Source: Danxiaibacter sp048498555 (GTDB lineage: Bacteria; Bacteroidota; Bacteroidia; Chitinophagales; Chitinophagaceae). From it: a stretch of DNA of 64,000 bases. The notes beneath the pieces were generated by a model. The model ran no database searches, was not told the DNA's origin, and was given only the letters and a program-made list of their open reading frames with translations. The stretch spans positions 19,779-83,778 of the forward strand of contig JBEHXT010000019.1 of assembly GCA_048498555.1 (NCBI GenBank), given 5' to 3'. The position numbers and the translations under genes were made by a program. Positions 56,865-64,000 of the stretch are shown piece after piece. Position 1 is the first letter of the stretch. Every line of letters starts with the position of its first letter.

Positions 56865-57953
56865 ATGGAAAAACGATTGTTTCCCAATTATACCCCCACA
56901 ATGAAAGTACGTTTGGCGTTAGTCAAAAAAATTGTTTTATTGCTTTCATCGGTAATGTTAACGGCTATGTCATTTGGACAACAAACCTGGAAGGTAGAAT
57001 ATGGTGGAATTTTATTTTCACAACCTCCGTTTAAAAACTGCCATGCCTCAACTATTGTAGAGGGTCCCGACGGCCAATTCTCTGTAGCTTGTTTCGCCGG
57101 TACCGAAGAAGGAAATAAAGATGTAGGAATTTATTACGGCAAGATCGGAACCGATAAAAAGATTGTTCCAACCGAAGTAGCAAACGGCATCATAAACGAT
57201 ACATCCAGGTACCCTTGCTGGAACCCTGTGCTCTTAAATAAGAAAGACGGGCAAATGGTGTTGTTTTATAAGGTAGGGCCTAATCCGCGCGACTGGTGGG
57301 GAGTGTATAAAACTTCAAATGACAATGGCAAAACCTGGTCCGGTTCTGTAAACCTACCGAAGGGAATACTTGGGCCCATTAAAAACAAGGCAATATTGTT
57401 TGATAATGGTGACATCCTATGTCCTTCGAGTTTTGAACAGGCCAATGGCCGATGGAAAGTATTTATTGAAAAAACGGACAAAAAGTTAAGTAAGTGGACA
57501 GTTGTTCCAGTTGACACAAGCGGATCGTTTGACGTAATTCAACCCAGCATTCTTTCTTACGGCGGAAATAAATTACAAATACTCTGCAGAAGCAAACAAG
57601 GCAATGTTATTCAATCCTGGTCTTTGAACAATGGAAAAACATGGTCTGAATTGTCCAGAACCTCTCTGTTAAACCCGAACTCAGGCACTGATGCCGTTAC
57701 ATTAAAAGACGGCAGGCAGCTAATTGTTTACAACCCCACAAAATCCGGTAAGGAATGGTTTAATGGCAGGGCAAAACTTCGCGTTGCAATATCTTCTAAC
57801 GGCACGGATTGGCAGGATATAGTTGAGTTGGAAAATGGCACAAAAGAAGAATATAGCTATCCTGCAGTAATCCAATCCGCTGACGGGCGCATTCACATCA
57901 CCTACACATACGATAGAAAAAACATTAAGTATGTGATATTGAAGGAAAGCTAA
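56865..57953 (+). CDS. Exported sialidase-like (BNR repeat) protein
   Basis: 362 residues; the ATG at 56901 (349 residues) gives a cleaner signal peptide, MKVRLALVKKIVLLLSSVML. The mature part has Asp boxes (SNDNGKTWSG, SLNNGKTWSEL, SSNGTDWQDI) and the FYKVGPNPRDWWG and LCPSSFEQANGRW elements of the BNR_2/exo-alpha-sialidase-like family. Such six-bladed propellers hydrolyse or bind terminal sugars; many family members are not true sialidases. The location downstream of a symporter and aldolase supports sugar release outside the inner membrane. Confidence 0.86.
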   Translation: MEKRLFPNYTPTMKVRLALVKKIVLLLSSVMLTAMSFGQQTWKVEYGGILFSQPPFKNCHASTIVEGPDGQFSVACFAGTEEGNKDVGIYYGKIGTDKKIVPTEVANGIINDTSRYPCWNPVLLNKKDGQMVLFYKVGPNPRDWWGVYKTSNDNGKTWSGSVNLPKGILGPIKNKAILFDNGDILCPSSFEQANGRWKVFIEKTDKKLSKWTVVPVDTSGSFDVIQPSILSYGGNKLQILCRSKQGNVIQSWSLNNGKTWSELSRTSLLNPNSGTDAVTLKDGRQLIVYNPTKSGKEWFNGRAKLRVAISSNGTDWQDIVELENGTKEEYSYPAVIQSADGRIHITYTYDRKNIKYVILKES

Positions 57954-58504
57954 TAGTGACAACTTGAGCGCTCCAATGCCTCGCCCACGTTCTTAGGATT
58001 TTTTGATTTTGCTTTATGCAAAAACAATATAAAAAAGCTCGTAGACAAATCTGTTTACGAGCTTTTTCTTTTCCCGACAGGTTTCTATAATGTGCACGTC
58101 CTTGCAATGCTTCTTTTCAAACCCTTGAAGTAGCTTATCATATTTCTTATGCTAAACGCATGGCTCCGAACGTCTGTCCTGAGCATTGAAATAGCCTTTA
58201 CGAATAAGCCACCAATGAAATTTATGCCTCCATTGGCTCTGGCAGGAAAGTCAATTCAGGACATTTTTCTGACTTTTCCGAACGACAGCATTTTCTTAAA
58301 AAACGCCTAAATGCCTGATTGCGAATTGCATCCATGAAAGGCCTATTCAAAAAGCTCATTTCCATGTGTTACAAATGCAAGCTAAATTCTTGCCGTTGGG
58401 ATATTTATATGATCTGGCAGACATGATTCACAATACCTGCTACTGGAACTTTGCATTTGAAATGTAGGTTGGCAATTCTCTTTCGTTATTCAACAATTAT
58501 TTCC
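57954..58504. other. Intergenic region with terminator
   Basis: 551 bp. A clear terminator at 58032-58067; otherwise no supported gene on either strand. Confidence 0.55.
58032..58067. terminator. Bidirectional terminator after sialidase-like gene
   Basis: AAAAAGCTCGTA (58032-58043) pairs perfectly with TACGAGCTTTTT (58056-58067), so it can end transcripts from either side. It lies 79 bp after the sialidase-like stop. Confidence 0.78.
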
Positions 58505-58780
58505 ATGTATACTTACAAAAACCACGAGCATGTTGCAAACTTTAAGAGCAATCCAAAGTTTACGGGGTCAGTTGCAACCATACCGGTATTGATCATGTCA
58601 GTATTATGCCACGTTCAGCGAATTATATTCTGGTATACATTATCAGCATTGGTCACGAACATAGCTGGCTGGACTGAGTTTACAACCAGTTTCTTTATTT
58701 GGTCAGCTGTTGGTCAAATTGTTTTAAAAATTCCTACTCTTTGGATTTATTCATCAGTCACAAAAAGGACATTGGTTTAA
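58505..58780 (+). CDS. Doubtful small membrane protein
   Basis: ATG 58505 would give 91 residues (MYTYKNHEHVANFKSNPKFT) with two or three hydrophobic stretches. The ORF may extend to 58451. No family is recognised and the codon pattern is not strongly gene-like, so it could be a chance ORF. Confidence 0.25.
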   Translation: MYTYKNHEHVANFKSNPKFTGSVATIPVLIMSVLCHVQRIIFWYTLSALVTNIAGWTEFTTSFFIWSAVGQIVLKIPTLWIYSSVTKRTLV

Positions 58781-58940
58781 TCATAGTAAGGAATGTGCCT
58801 GAATGCAGAGAATAATATGCCTCGAGATAGGGGTATATAGCAGAAGCTCCTTTGCAATATCAGCTATACGATGCTTGTTGTAGGCAGAAGCGCATGGCGT
58901 TCAATTGTAGTATATACCACATTTGTATATTCAACTGCTT

Positions 58941-59855
58941 TTATTTTTCTGCAACCAGCTTCCATCTCTTTTCCAGTAAGCTTTCCAGTTGTCCTATTTC
59001 TCCATGGTACATTGTCTTTTTTCTTGTCCCGAAATACAGCGTGTTTTCAAGTGGGTCATTGCCTTCCCATACAAGCTTTATTTTTTTCGAAGCAATTGCT
59101 TCCACACAAAGAAAATCAGGCACGATCGAAAACCCTGTACCATCGCTAAGGCAACGGATAATGGAACTAATATTGGGGACTATAAAGTTGGGGCTGAAAT
59201 CCGGGTGCTCACCAAAATGTTTGAGCCAAAAATTTTTCAGATGATCCATGTCAGCGGCCGTACTATACCAGAGTTGCTGTTTCAATAAATCCGCGGCTTC
59301 TTTTACTTTATTCTTGCGTAACAGATTTTCTAATTTCGAAGTATCTGTTTTACTGCCAGCAATCAATACAATTCTTTCTTTAGAAAAGGGCCGGTATACT
59401 AAATTCTGCTGATCGCCTTTTTGCGGCGTAATAATCAGGTCAAGTAAACCATTGTCAAGATCATGTTGCATCTGAAGGTACTCGCCGAATTTTATAATAA
59501 GGTTAAAGGGCAGGCTCGCAATATGTTCTTCCAGTGTGTACTGAAAAGTTTCAAAGCACATGCCCACACTAATAGTTGCGCGCTCATCCTGTGACCGCTT
59601 CTGGAAATGTTGCTCGCCTGTTTCTAGTTTTTTTAATGGGTCAAGTACATAATTATACAGGATCTTCCCTTTTTCTGTAGGCACCATTTTACGCGCAGAA
59701 CGGTCAAACAACTTATAACCCGTAAAAGCTTCCAGCGAGTTCAGGTGCAGGCTTACCCCCGGTTGCGAAATAAATAATTCCTGGGCTGCTGCAGAGAGCG
59801 TACCCGTTTCATATATCGCTTTAAATGTGCGGAGCCATTCCAAATTCCATTTCAT
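58941..59855 (-). CDS. LysR-family transcription regulator
   Basis: 304 residues. The N-terminal winged helix is clear: MKWNLEWLRTFKAIYETGTL, LSAAAQELFISQPGVSLHLN, GYKLFDRSARKMVPTEKGKI. Residues ~90-300 form the effector domain (ATISVGMCFETFQYTLEEHI; LLDLIITPQKGD). It is divergent from an MdaB-like reductase (98-bp gap), the standard layout for LysR control of the neighbour. Confidence 0.95.
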   Translation of the reverse strand: MKWNLEWLRTFKAIYETGTLSAAAQELFISQPGVSLHLNSLEAFTGYKLFDRSARKMVPTEKGKILYNYVLDPLKKLETGEQHFQKRSQDERATISVGMCFETFQYTLEEHIASLPFNLIIKFGEYLQMQHDLDNGLLDLIITPQKGDQQNLVYRPFSKERIVLIAGSKTDTSKLENLLRKNKVKEAADLLKQQLWYSTAADMDHLKNFWLKHFGEHPDFSPNFIVPNISSIIRCLSDGTGFSIVPDFLCVEAIASKKIKLVWEGNDPLENTLYFGTRKKTMYHGEIGQLESLLEKRWKLVAEK

Positions 59856-59953
59856 TTTCTATCATTTTTCTGATATAAACATGCAATTTAAGTTATTTTA
59901 TGAATAAATAATTATAATAGACATTTGCACTATCAATAATTAAAATTATAAAC

Positions 59954-60583
59954 ATGAACATATTCATTATCAATGGTGGCCAGGTATTCGCACACTCTGG
60001 CGGATTGTTTAACAACACAGTCACAAACTGGACCGCTTCATTTTTGAAGCAGGAAGGCTTTGAATTACGGGTTACAAATATCAACGACGATTTCGATGCG
60101 ATGGCGGAAGTTGAGAATTTTAAATGGGCAAACATTATCATTTATCATACGCCTATTTGGTGGTTCCAGGTGCCGAACCGGTTGAAAAAATATATAGACG
60201 ATGTATTTACAGCCGGGCACCAAAACGGCATGTATACCAGCGACGGACGCAGCAGGAAGAACCCGGCCATCAACTACGGAACAGGCGGATTAATGCATGG
60301 TAAAAAATATATGGTAACTACAACCTGGAACGCCCCAGACACAGCCTTTACACTTCCTGGCGAGTTCTTCGATCAGACCTCGGTAGATGACGGTGTACTC
60401 TTCGGTTTTCATAAAATGAACCAGTTTGTAGGAATGGAACGAGTAGATGGCTTCCATTTCCACGACCTGGAAAAAAATGCAACTCCCGAGCGAATAGAAA
60501 ACTATCAGCGTGAGTATAGGCAACACCTACAAGCCGCATTCATGCCGAGACCAAGTTATCATGAACTAAGTGTCTGCAACTAA
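59954..60583 (+). CDS. MdaB-like NAD(P)H quinone oxidoreductase, flavodoxin-like fold
   Basis: 209 residues. Flavodoxin-like start FIINGGQVFAHSGGLFNNTV, then ANIIIYHTPIWWFQVPNRLK and KKYMVTTTWNAPDTAFTLPG, all typical of the MdaB/NQO family that uses FAD or FMN to reduce quinones in two-electron steps. Length fits. It is divergent from the LysR gene and 80 bp upstream of an aldo/keto reductase, so probably one quinone or carbonyl stress response. Confidence 0.9.
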   Translation: MNIFIINGGQVFAHSGGLFNNTVTNWTASFLKQEGFELRVTNINDDFDAMAEVENFKWANIIIYHTPIWWFQVPNRLKKYIDDVFTAGHQNGMYTSDGRSRKNPAINYGTGGLMHGKKYMVTTTWNAPDTAFTLPGEFFDQTSVDDGVLFGFHKMNQFVGMERVDGFHFHDLEKNATPERIENYQREYRQHLQAAFMPRPSYHELSVCN

Positions 60584-60663
60584 CAATCATATCCGTGAAT
60601 TGGGACGCCGGAAAAACAATAATCATCAATAAATATCAGGCTTATCTAACTAAAAAATACAAA

Positions 60664-61647
60664 ATGGAATACAGAAAATTGGGCAGTACAGATTTACAAT
60701 TGTCCACTATTACTTATGGCGCTTTTGCCATCGGTGGCAATATGTGGGGAGGCAACGAACAAAAAGACTCTATTGAATCAGTAAAAGCATCTATTGATAA
60801 TGGCGTTACGACCCTAGATACAGCACCCTTCTATGGCTTTGGACTGAGTGAACAAATGATCGGTGAAGCTATTAAAGGTTATGACAGGAGCAAGATTCAA
60901 CTGCTAACAAAATTCGGATTGGTGTGGGACGGAAGCAACAATGGCAAAGGAGATTTCTTTTTTGATGCGGAAGATGCAGGAAAGAAAATTCCTGTTTATA
61001 AATATGCCTCAAAAACCAGTGTGATAAAAGAAGTAGAAGAGAGCCTGAAACGTTTGCAGACAGATTATATCGATTTGTTACAGATCCACTGGCCGGACAG
61101 TACCACGCTTATTTCAGAAACGATGGAAGCGCTGGAACTGTTATTGCAACAAGGCAAGATCCGTGCTGCGGGCGTGAGCAATTACAACGTAGCGCAGGTA
61201 GGCGAGGCATCCGGCACGTTAAACATCGCCAGCAACCAGGTGGGCTATAGTATGCTGAACCGTGGCATTGAAAGCGATTTAGTACCATATGCACTAGCGA
61301 ATAATTTAGGCATTATTGTATATAGCCCGATGGAAAGAGGATTGCTGACAGGTAAATATTTTCAGGATAACAAATTGAAAGATGATGACCATCGCAATGG
61401 ATACTTCGGGCAGTTCGATTTAGAAAAAGTAAAAAACTTTTTGGATGAGATAGCTCCTATAGCAGCAGCTAAGCATGTTACCCTCGCCCAATTAGTATTG
61501 CGCTGGACAACCCTGCAACCCGCAATTACAGTTGTGCTGGCTGGCGCGAGAAATGCAGCGCAGGCTATTTCAAATGCCAAAGCGATGGACATTAATTTAA
61601 CTACAGAAGAACTGCAGCAGATCAATACCGCACTTTCAAAAATTTAA
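60664..61647 (+). CDS. Aldo/keto reductase
   Basis: The ATG at 60664 gives 327 residues (MEYRKLGSTDLQLSTITYGA); an upstream ATG at 60595 adds 23 residues not seen in the family. The catalytic tetrad is readable: Asp and Tyr in TTLDTAPFYGFGLSEQMIGE, Lys in LLTKFGL, His in LLQIHWPDS. C-terminal NADPH binding is suggested by VVLAGARNAAQAISNAKAM. It probably reduces aldehydes or ketones in the cytosol and may share a transcript with the upstream MdaB-like gene. Confidence 0.93.
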   Translation: MEYRKLGSTDLQLSTITYGAFAIGGNMWGGNEQKDSIESVKASIDNGVTTLDTAPFYGFGLSEQMIGEAIKGYDRSKIQLLTKFGLVWDGSNNGKGDFFFDAEDAGKKIPVYKYASKTSVIKEVEESLKRLQTDYIDLLQIHWPDSTTLISETMEALELLLQQGKIRAAGVSNYNVAQVGEASGTLNIASNQVGYSMLNRGIESDLVPYALANNLGIIVYSPMERGLLTGKYFQDNKLKDDDHRNGYFGQFDLEKVKNFLDEIAPIAAAKHVTLAQLVLRWTTLQPAITVVLAGARNAAQAISNAKAMDINLTTEELQQINTALSKI

Positions 61648-61829
61648 GCATACATAGATTGTATGGAGACGGGAACCATCAAGGTAATCTTACGAAATTA
61701 TCTTAGGTTAGAGAAAGACAATAAAAACAGCAGCAGCCACAAACAACCAGAATAATTTAACAATGGTTGGATGTTAAGATGATTGCTCTATCATCTTAAC
61801 AAGGGAGCTTAATTCCTGATGCAACATTC

Positions 61830-63095
61830 CTAACGCATTTTATACATTATTCTCCAGATCTTATTGCTGGTATCATCAGCTACAAGCATTGACCCATCTG
61901 GCAAGATAATGATGCCTACAGGGCGGCCATGCACTTTTTTACTATCCGCTTTTTCTATAAACCCGGTTAAGAAGTCCTCGGGATTACCGGATGGTTCACC
62001 GTTTTTAAACGGAACAAATACAACCTTATAACCAGAAAGCGGCTTTCGGTTCCAGGAGCCGTGTTGTGTAACAAATGCGCCATTACGGTACTTTTCCGGG
62101 AATGCATTTTTATTGTAAAATGCAAGTCCCAGCGAAGCCGTATGTGCGCCCAGGGGAACATCAGGTACTATTGCACGCTGAACCAAATCAGGAGCTGTTT
62201 GATCCACACGCGGATCAGTATGTTGCCCGTAGTAAGAATATGGCCAGCCATAGAAGCTATTTTCCTTAACGCGCGTCAGGTAATCGGGAACAAGATTATC
62301 GCCAAGTTCATCACGCTCATTTACAGTAACCCATAGTGCTTCAGTTTCCGGCGCCAGTCCCATGCCCACGGGATTACGAAGGCCGCTCGCATACACATGC
62401 ATACCGCTGCCATCAGGATTCATTTCTAATATATTTGCTCTTAGCTTTTCATTCTCCAATCCCTTTTCACCATGATCGGTTCCTGAGCCTACAGCAACAT
62501 AAATTTTTGTATTGTTTTTATTGGCGATAAGGTTTCTTGTCCAGTGCCTGTTTATTTTTCCGTCAGGCAGGTCTGCTATTTTTTCGCCCTGCGAAGTGAT
62601 GGAAGTTGCATTATTTTCATAAGTATAACGCATCACGGCATCGGTATTGCCAACATAAAAATCATTGCCGATGAGCACCATGCCGAATGGTTGATTGAGG
62701 CCGCTTAGAAAGGTAGTTTTTATTTCAGGCTTTCCGTCATGGTCGGCATCACGAAGCAACGTAATGCGGTCGGCACTTTTTTTCATGCTATTGGATTTGT
62801 TTGCGCCTACAATAGCTGCTCCTATTTTTACGAAAAAGCTATGATGCGTATTGGCTTCAGCCACCAGTACATCGCCATTTGGCAATACATACATCCACCT
62901 GGGATTTTGCAAACCGTCATAATATAAGTCCAAACTAAAACCTTCGGGGGCTTTGGGTTTATCACCATTTTTCCAGCCCTTTACATTGCTAAAGTTCATA
63001 TGCGATTTGGTAGCATGTGGCGGTGGCAGGCTGTCTTTTAACTGTGCAATGGAAAGGTGTGGTACGATCACCAGAAGTAGTATCAATTGGCGCAT
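61830..63095 (-). CDS. PQQ-type sugar (sorbosone) dehydrogenase-like protein
   Basis: 421 residues with a signal peptide to LSIAQ. The beta-propeller pattern of L-sorbosone/soluble glucose dehydrogenase is clear: VAVGSGTDHGEKGLENEKLR, YASGLRNPVGMGLAPETEAL, ENSFYGWPYSYYG and HGRPVGIIILPDGSMLVADD. Enzymes of this family oxidise sugars with PQQ outside the inner membrane, yet PQQ is often supplied from outside in Bacteroidota. Whether this one is active cannot be told. Confidence 0.88.
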   Translation of the reverse strand: MRQLILLLVIVPHLSIAQLKDSLPPPHATKSHMNFSNVKGWKNGDKPKAPEGFSLDLYYDGLQNPRWMYVLPNGDVLVAEANTHHSFFVKIGAAIVGANKSNSMKKSADRITLLRDADHDGKPEIKTTFLSGLNQPFGMVLIGNDFYVGNTDAVMRYTYENNATSITSQGEKIADLPDGKINRHWTRNLIANKNNTKIYVAVGSGTDHGEKGLENEKLRANILEMNPDGSGMHVYASGLRNPVGMGLAPETEALWVTVNERDELGDNLVPDYLTRVKENSFYGWPYSYYGQHTDPRVDQTAPDLVQRAIVPDVPLGAHTASLGLAFYNKNAFPEKYRNGAFVTQHGSWNRKPLSGYKVVFVPFKNGEPSGNPEDFLTGFIEKADSKKVHGRPVGIIILPDGSMLVADDTSNKIWRIMYKMR

Positions 63096-63246
63096 ATTTA
63101 TGACGATTGTATAAAAGCCGCAAAAAAAAAATATTGCCCACTTTAATGTTTACAAAACATGTGCCCGATGTATATGGAACGAAATAAGTTAGAAGCTGAA
63201 AATCAGTACAGGTAGAACCTCTTGTTGCGATCACTTTTATGATTAA

Positions 63247-63838
63247 GGCAGAAAGGCCATTGCCATTGCCGGAGATTTGCGGGAAGAGGCGTTTTGTCAA
63301 CAGCTGGTCAGTAAAGCAATAAAAGAATTGGGAGGGCTTGATATTTTGGTTTGCAATGCCGGCAGGCAACAAACCCGCCAAAGCATTCTTGACATAACCA
63401 GCGAAGAATTTGACTGGACAATGAAGACGAATATATATGCCCCTTTTTGGATCATCAAAGCTGCTTTGCCTAGCCTTCAGCCTGGCGCTACCATTATTGC
63501 TTCTACATCTGAACAGGCATACGATCCGTCGCCCGATTTATATGATTACGCGCAAACAAAAGCAGCCACAATGAACTACGTAAAATCATTGGCGAAACAA
63601 TTCGCCTCAAAAGGCATACGGGTGAATGGCGTTGCGCCGGGCCCGATCTGGACGCTGCTGCAGGTGAGTGGTGGCGCCACCCGGCAAAAACTGGTAAACT
63701 TTGGCAAACAAAACGCCAATGGGCCGGCCCGGCCAACCAGCAGAACTGGCCTCCATTTATGTGCAACTTGCTGCGAGTGATGCGAGCTATGCAACCGGCC
63801 AGGTTTATGGATCAGCTGGTGGTTCGGGGCAACCTTAA
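63247..63838 (+). pseudogene. Broken short-chain dehydrogenase (SDR) gene
   Basis: From 63247 the frame reads GRKAIAIAGDLREEAFCQQL (preceded by an in-frame TAA) and continues through the SDR active site, YDYAQTKAATMNYVKSLAKQ (Y-x-x-x-K), to VRVNGVAPGPIWT-like sequence. The N-terminal Rossmann half with TGxxxGIG is missing. Near 63710-63713 one extra A shifts the frame; in the other frame the protein continues GQPAELASIYVQLAAS ... VYGSAGGSGQP to a TAA at 63836-63838. So the gene is truncated at the 5' end and frameshifted. It resembles YghA/GsP39-type SDRs. Confidence 0.72.
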
Positions 63839-63911
63839 TTGGTTATTCTGGCATAAAGCTTTTAGAAGGCTGGGCAGTTAAATGCCTTGCTTTTATTTTG
63901 CAAAATATTCA

Positions 63912-64000
63912 TCAATCACTCCCTTTAATAATGTTCAATACCTCTTTCCCAAACCATCTCAATAGCGAAAACATCTTCGGAATGTCTTCTAACTTTCCTG
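63912..64000 (-). CDS. Possible C-terminal end of a minus-strand gene cut by window edge
   Basis: Read on the minus strand from the edge: GKLEDIPKMFSLLRWFGKEV then LNIIKGSD and a stop at 63912-63914. The frame is open to the window end, but only 28 codons are visible, so this could be chance. Confidence 0.3.
   Translation of the reverse strand, partial: GKLEDIPKMFSLLRWFGKEVLNIIKGSD

Noticed and set aside
1..64000. tRNA, rRNA, riboswitch and insertion-sequence search
   Set aside because: No tRNA TpsiC-type loops, rRNA stretches, recognisable riboswitch cores or transposase genes were seen by eye; a covariance scan would settle small RNAs.

Overview
The window looks like a chromosome segment from a Bacteroidota bacterium, most likely of the Chitinophagaceae/Sphingobacteriia type. 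The reasons are a type IX secretion (T9SS) locus with a gliding-type C-terminal signal, a PorP/SprF-family protein, many lipoproteins, Bacteroidota-type promoter boxes (TAnnTTTG), weak Shine-Dalgarno signals and about 40% G+C. Genus cannot be fixed from the sequence alone. No rRNA, tRNA, CRISPR array, integrase or transposase was seen.

Region 1 (1-17.2 kb) is a surface-adhesin operon. It starts with the 3' part of a giant SprB-like adhesin, whose start lies left of the window. That gene carries 19 visible Calx-beta-type repeats in blocks of two subtypes, nine Ig-like repeats and a type-B T9SS C-terminal domain. It is followed by a PorP/SprF-family outer-membrane protein, a lipoprotein with PorE-like TPR/propeller/OmpA layout, and a secreted propeller plus Calx-beta protein. 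A strong terminator closes the set.

Region 2 (17.2-33.8 kb) is a long run of small, mostly plus-strand, mostly single-gene units: a bacterial PH-domain protein, an outer-membrane transporter-like protein, two orphan membrane proteins, VOC, HEAT, peroxiredoxin and EthD-like proteins, a serine hydrolase, two RibD-C/DHFR-like reductases, an AraC regulator, a cupin, an NTF2-like and a lipocalin-like protein, and a CYTH-like/FUSC pair. Gaps of 80-450 bp, several holding palindromes, separate them. It reads as a mosaic accessory region.

Region 3 (33.8-45.2 kb) holds a possible gene remnant behind a good promoter, a membrane protein, a fossil of an ABC permease just upstream of an intact MacB/FtsX-type permease, a small conserved protein, an MscS channel, a 51-residue lmo0937-type membrane peptide, a multi-PAS histidine kinase and a P1B-4 metal ATPase.

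Region 4 (45.2-52.3 kb) has a long AT-rich gap with two orphan terminators, a beta-helix/FN3 lipoprotein, then three exported proteins: two unrecognised proteins with matching Tat-plus-lipobox leaders and a beta-lactamase-fold serine hydrolase. Region 5 (52.6-58.1 kb) looks like a sialic-acid-type catabolic locus: AraC regulator, sodium:solute symporter, DapA/NanA-superfamily aldolase and BNR sialidase-like protein. The gap inside it carries a decayed copy of the symporter 3' end and a repeated hairpin. Region 6 (58.5-64 kb) has a LysR regulator divergent from an MdaB-like quinone reductase and an aldo/keto reductase, then a sorbosone-type dehydrogenase and a broken SDR gene.
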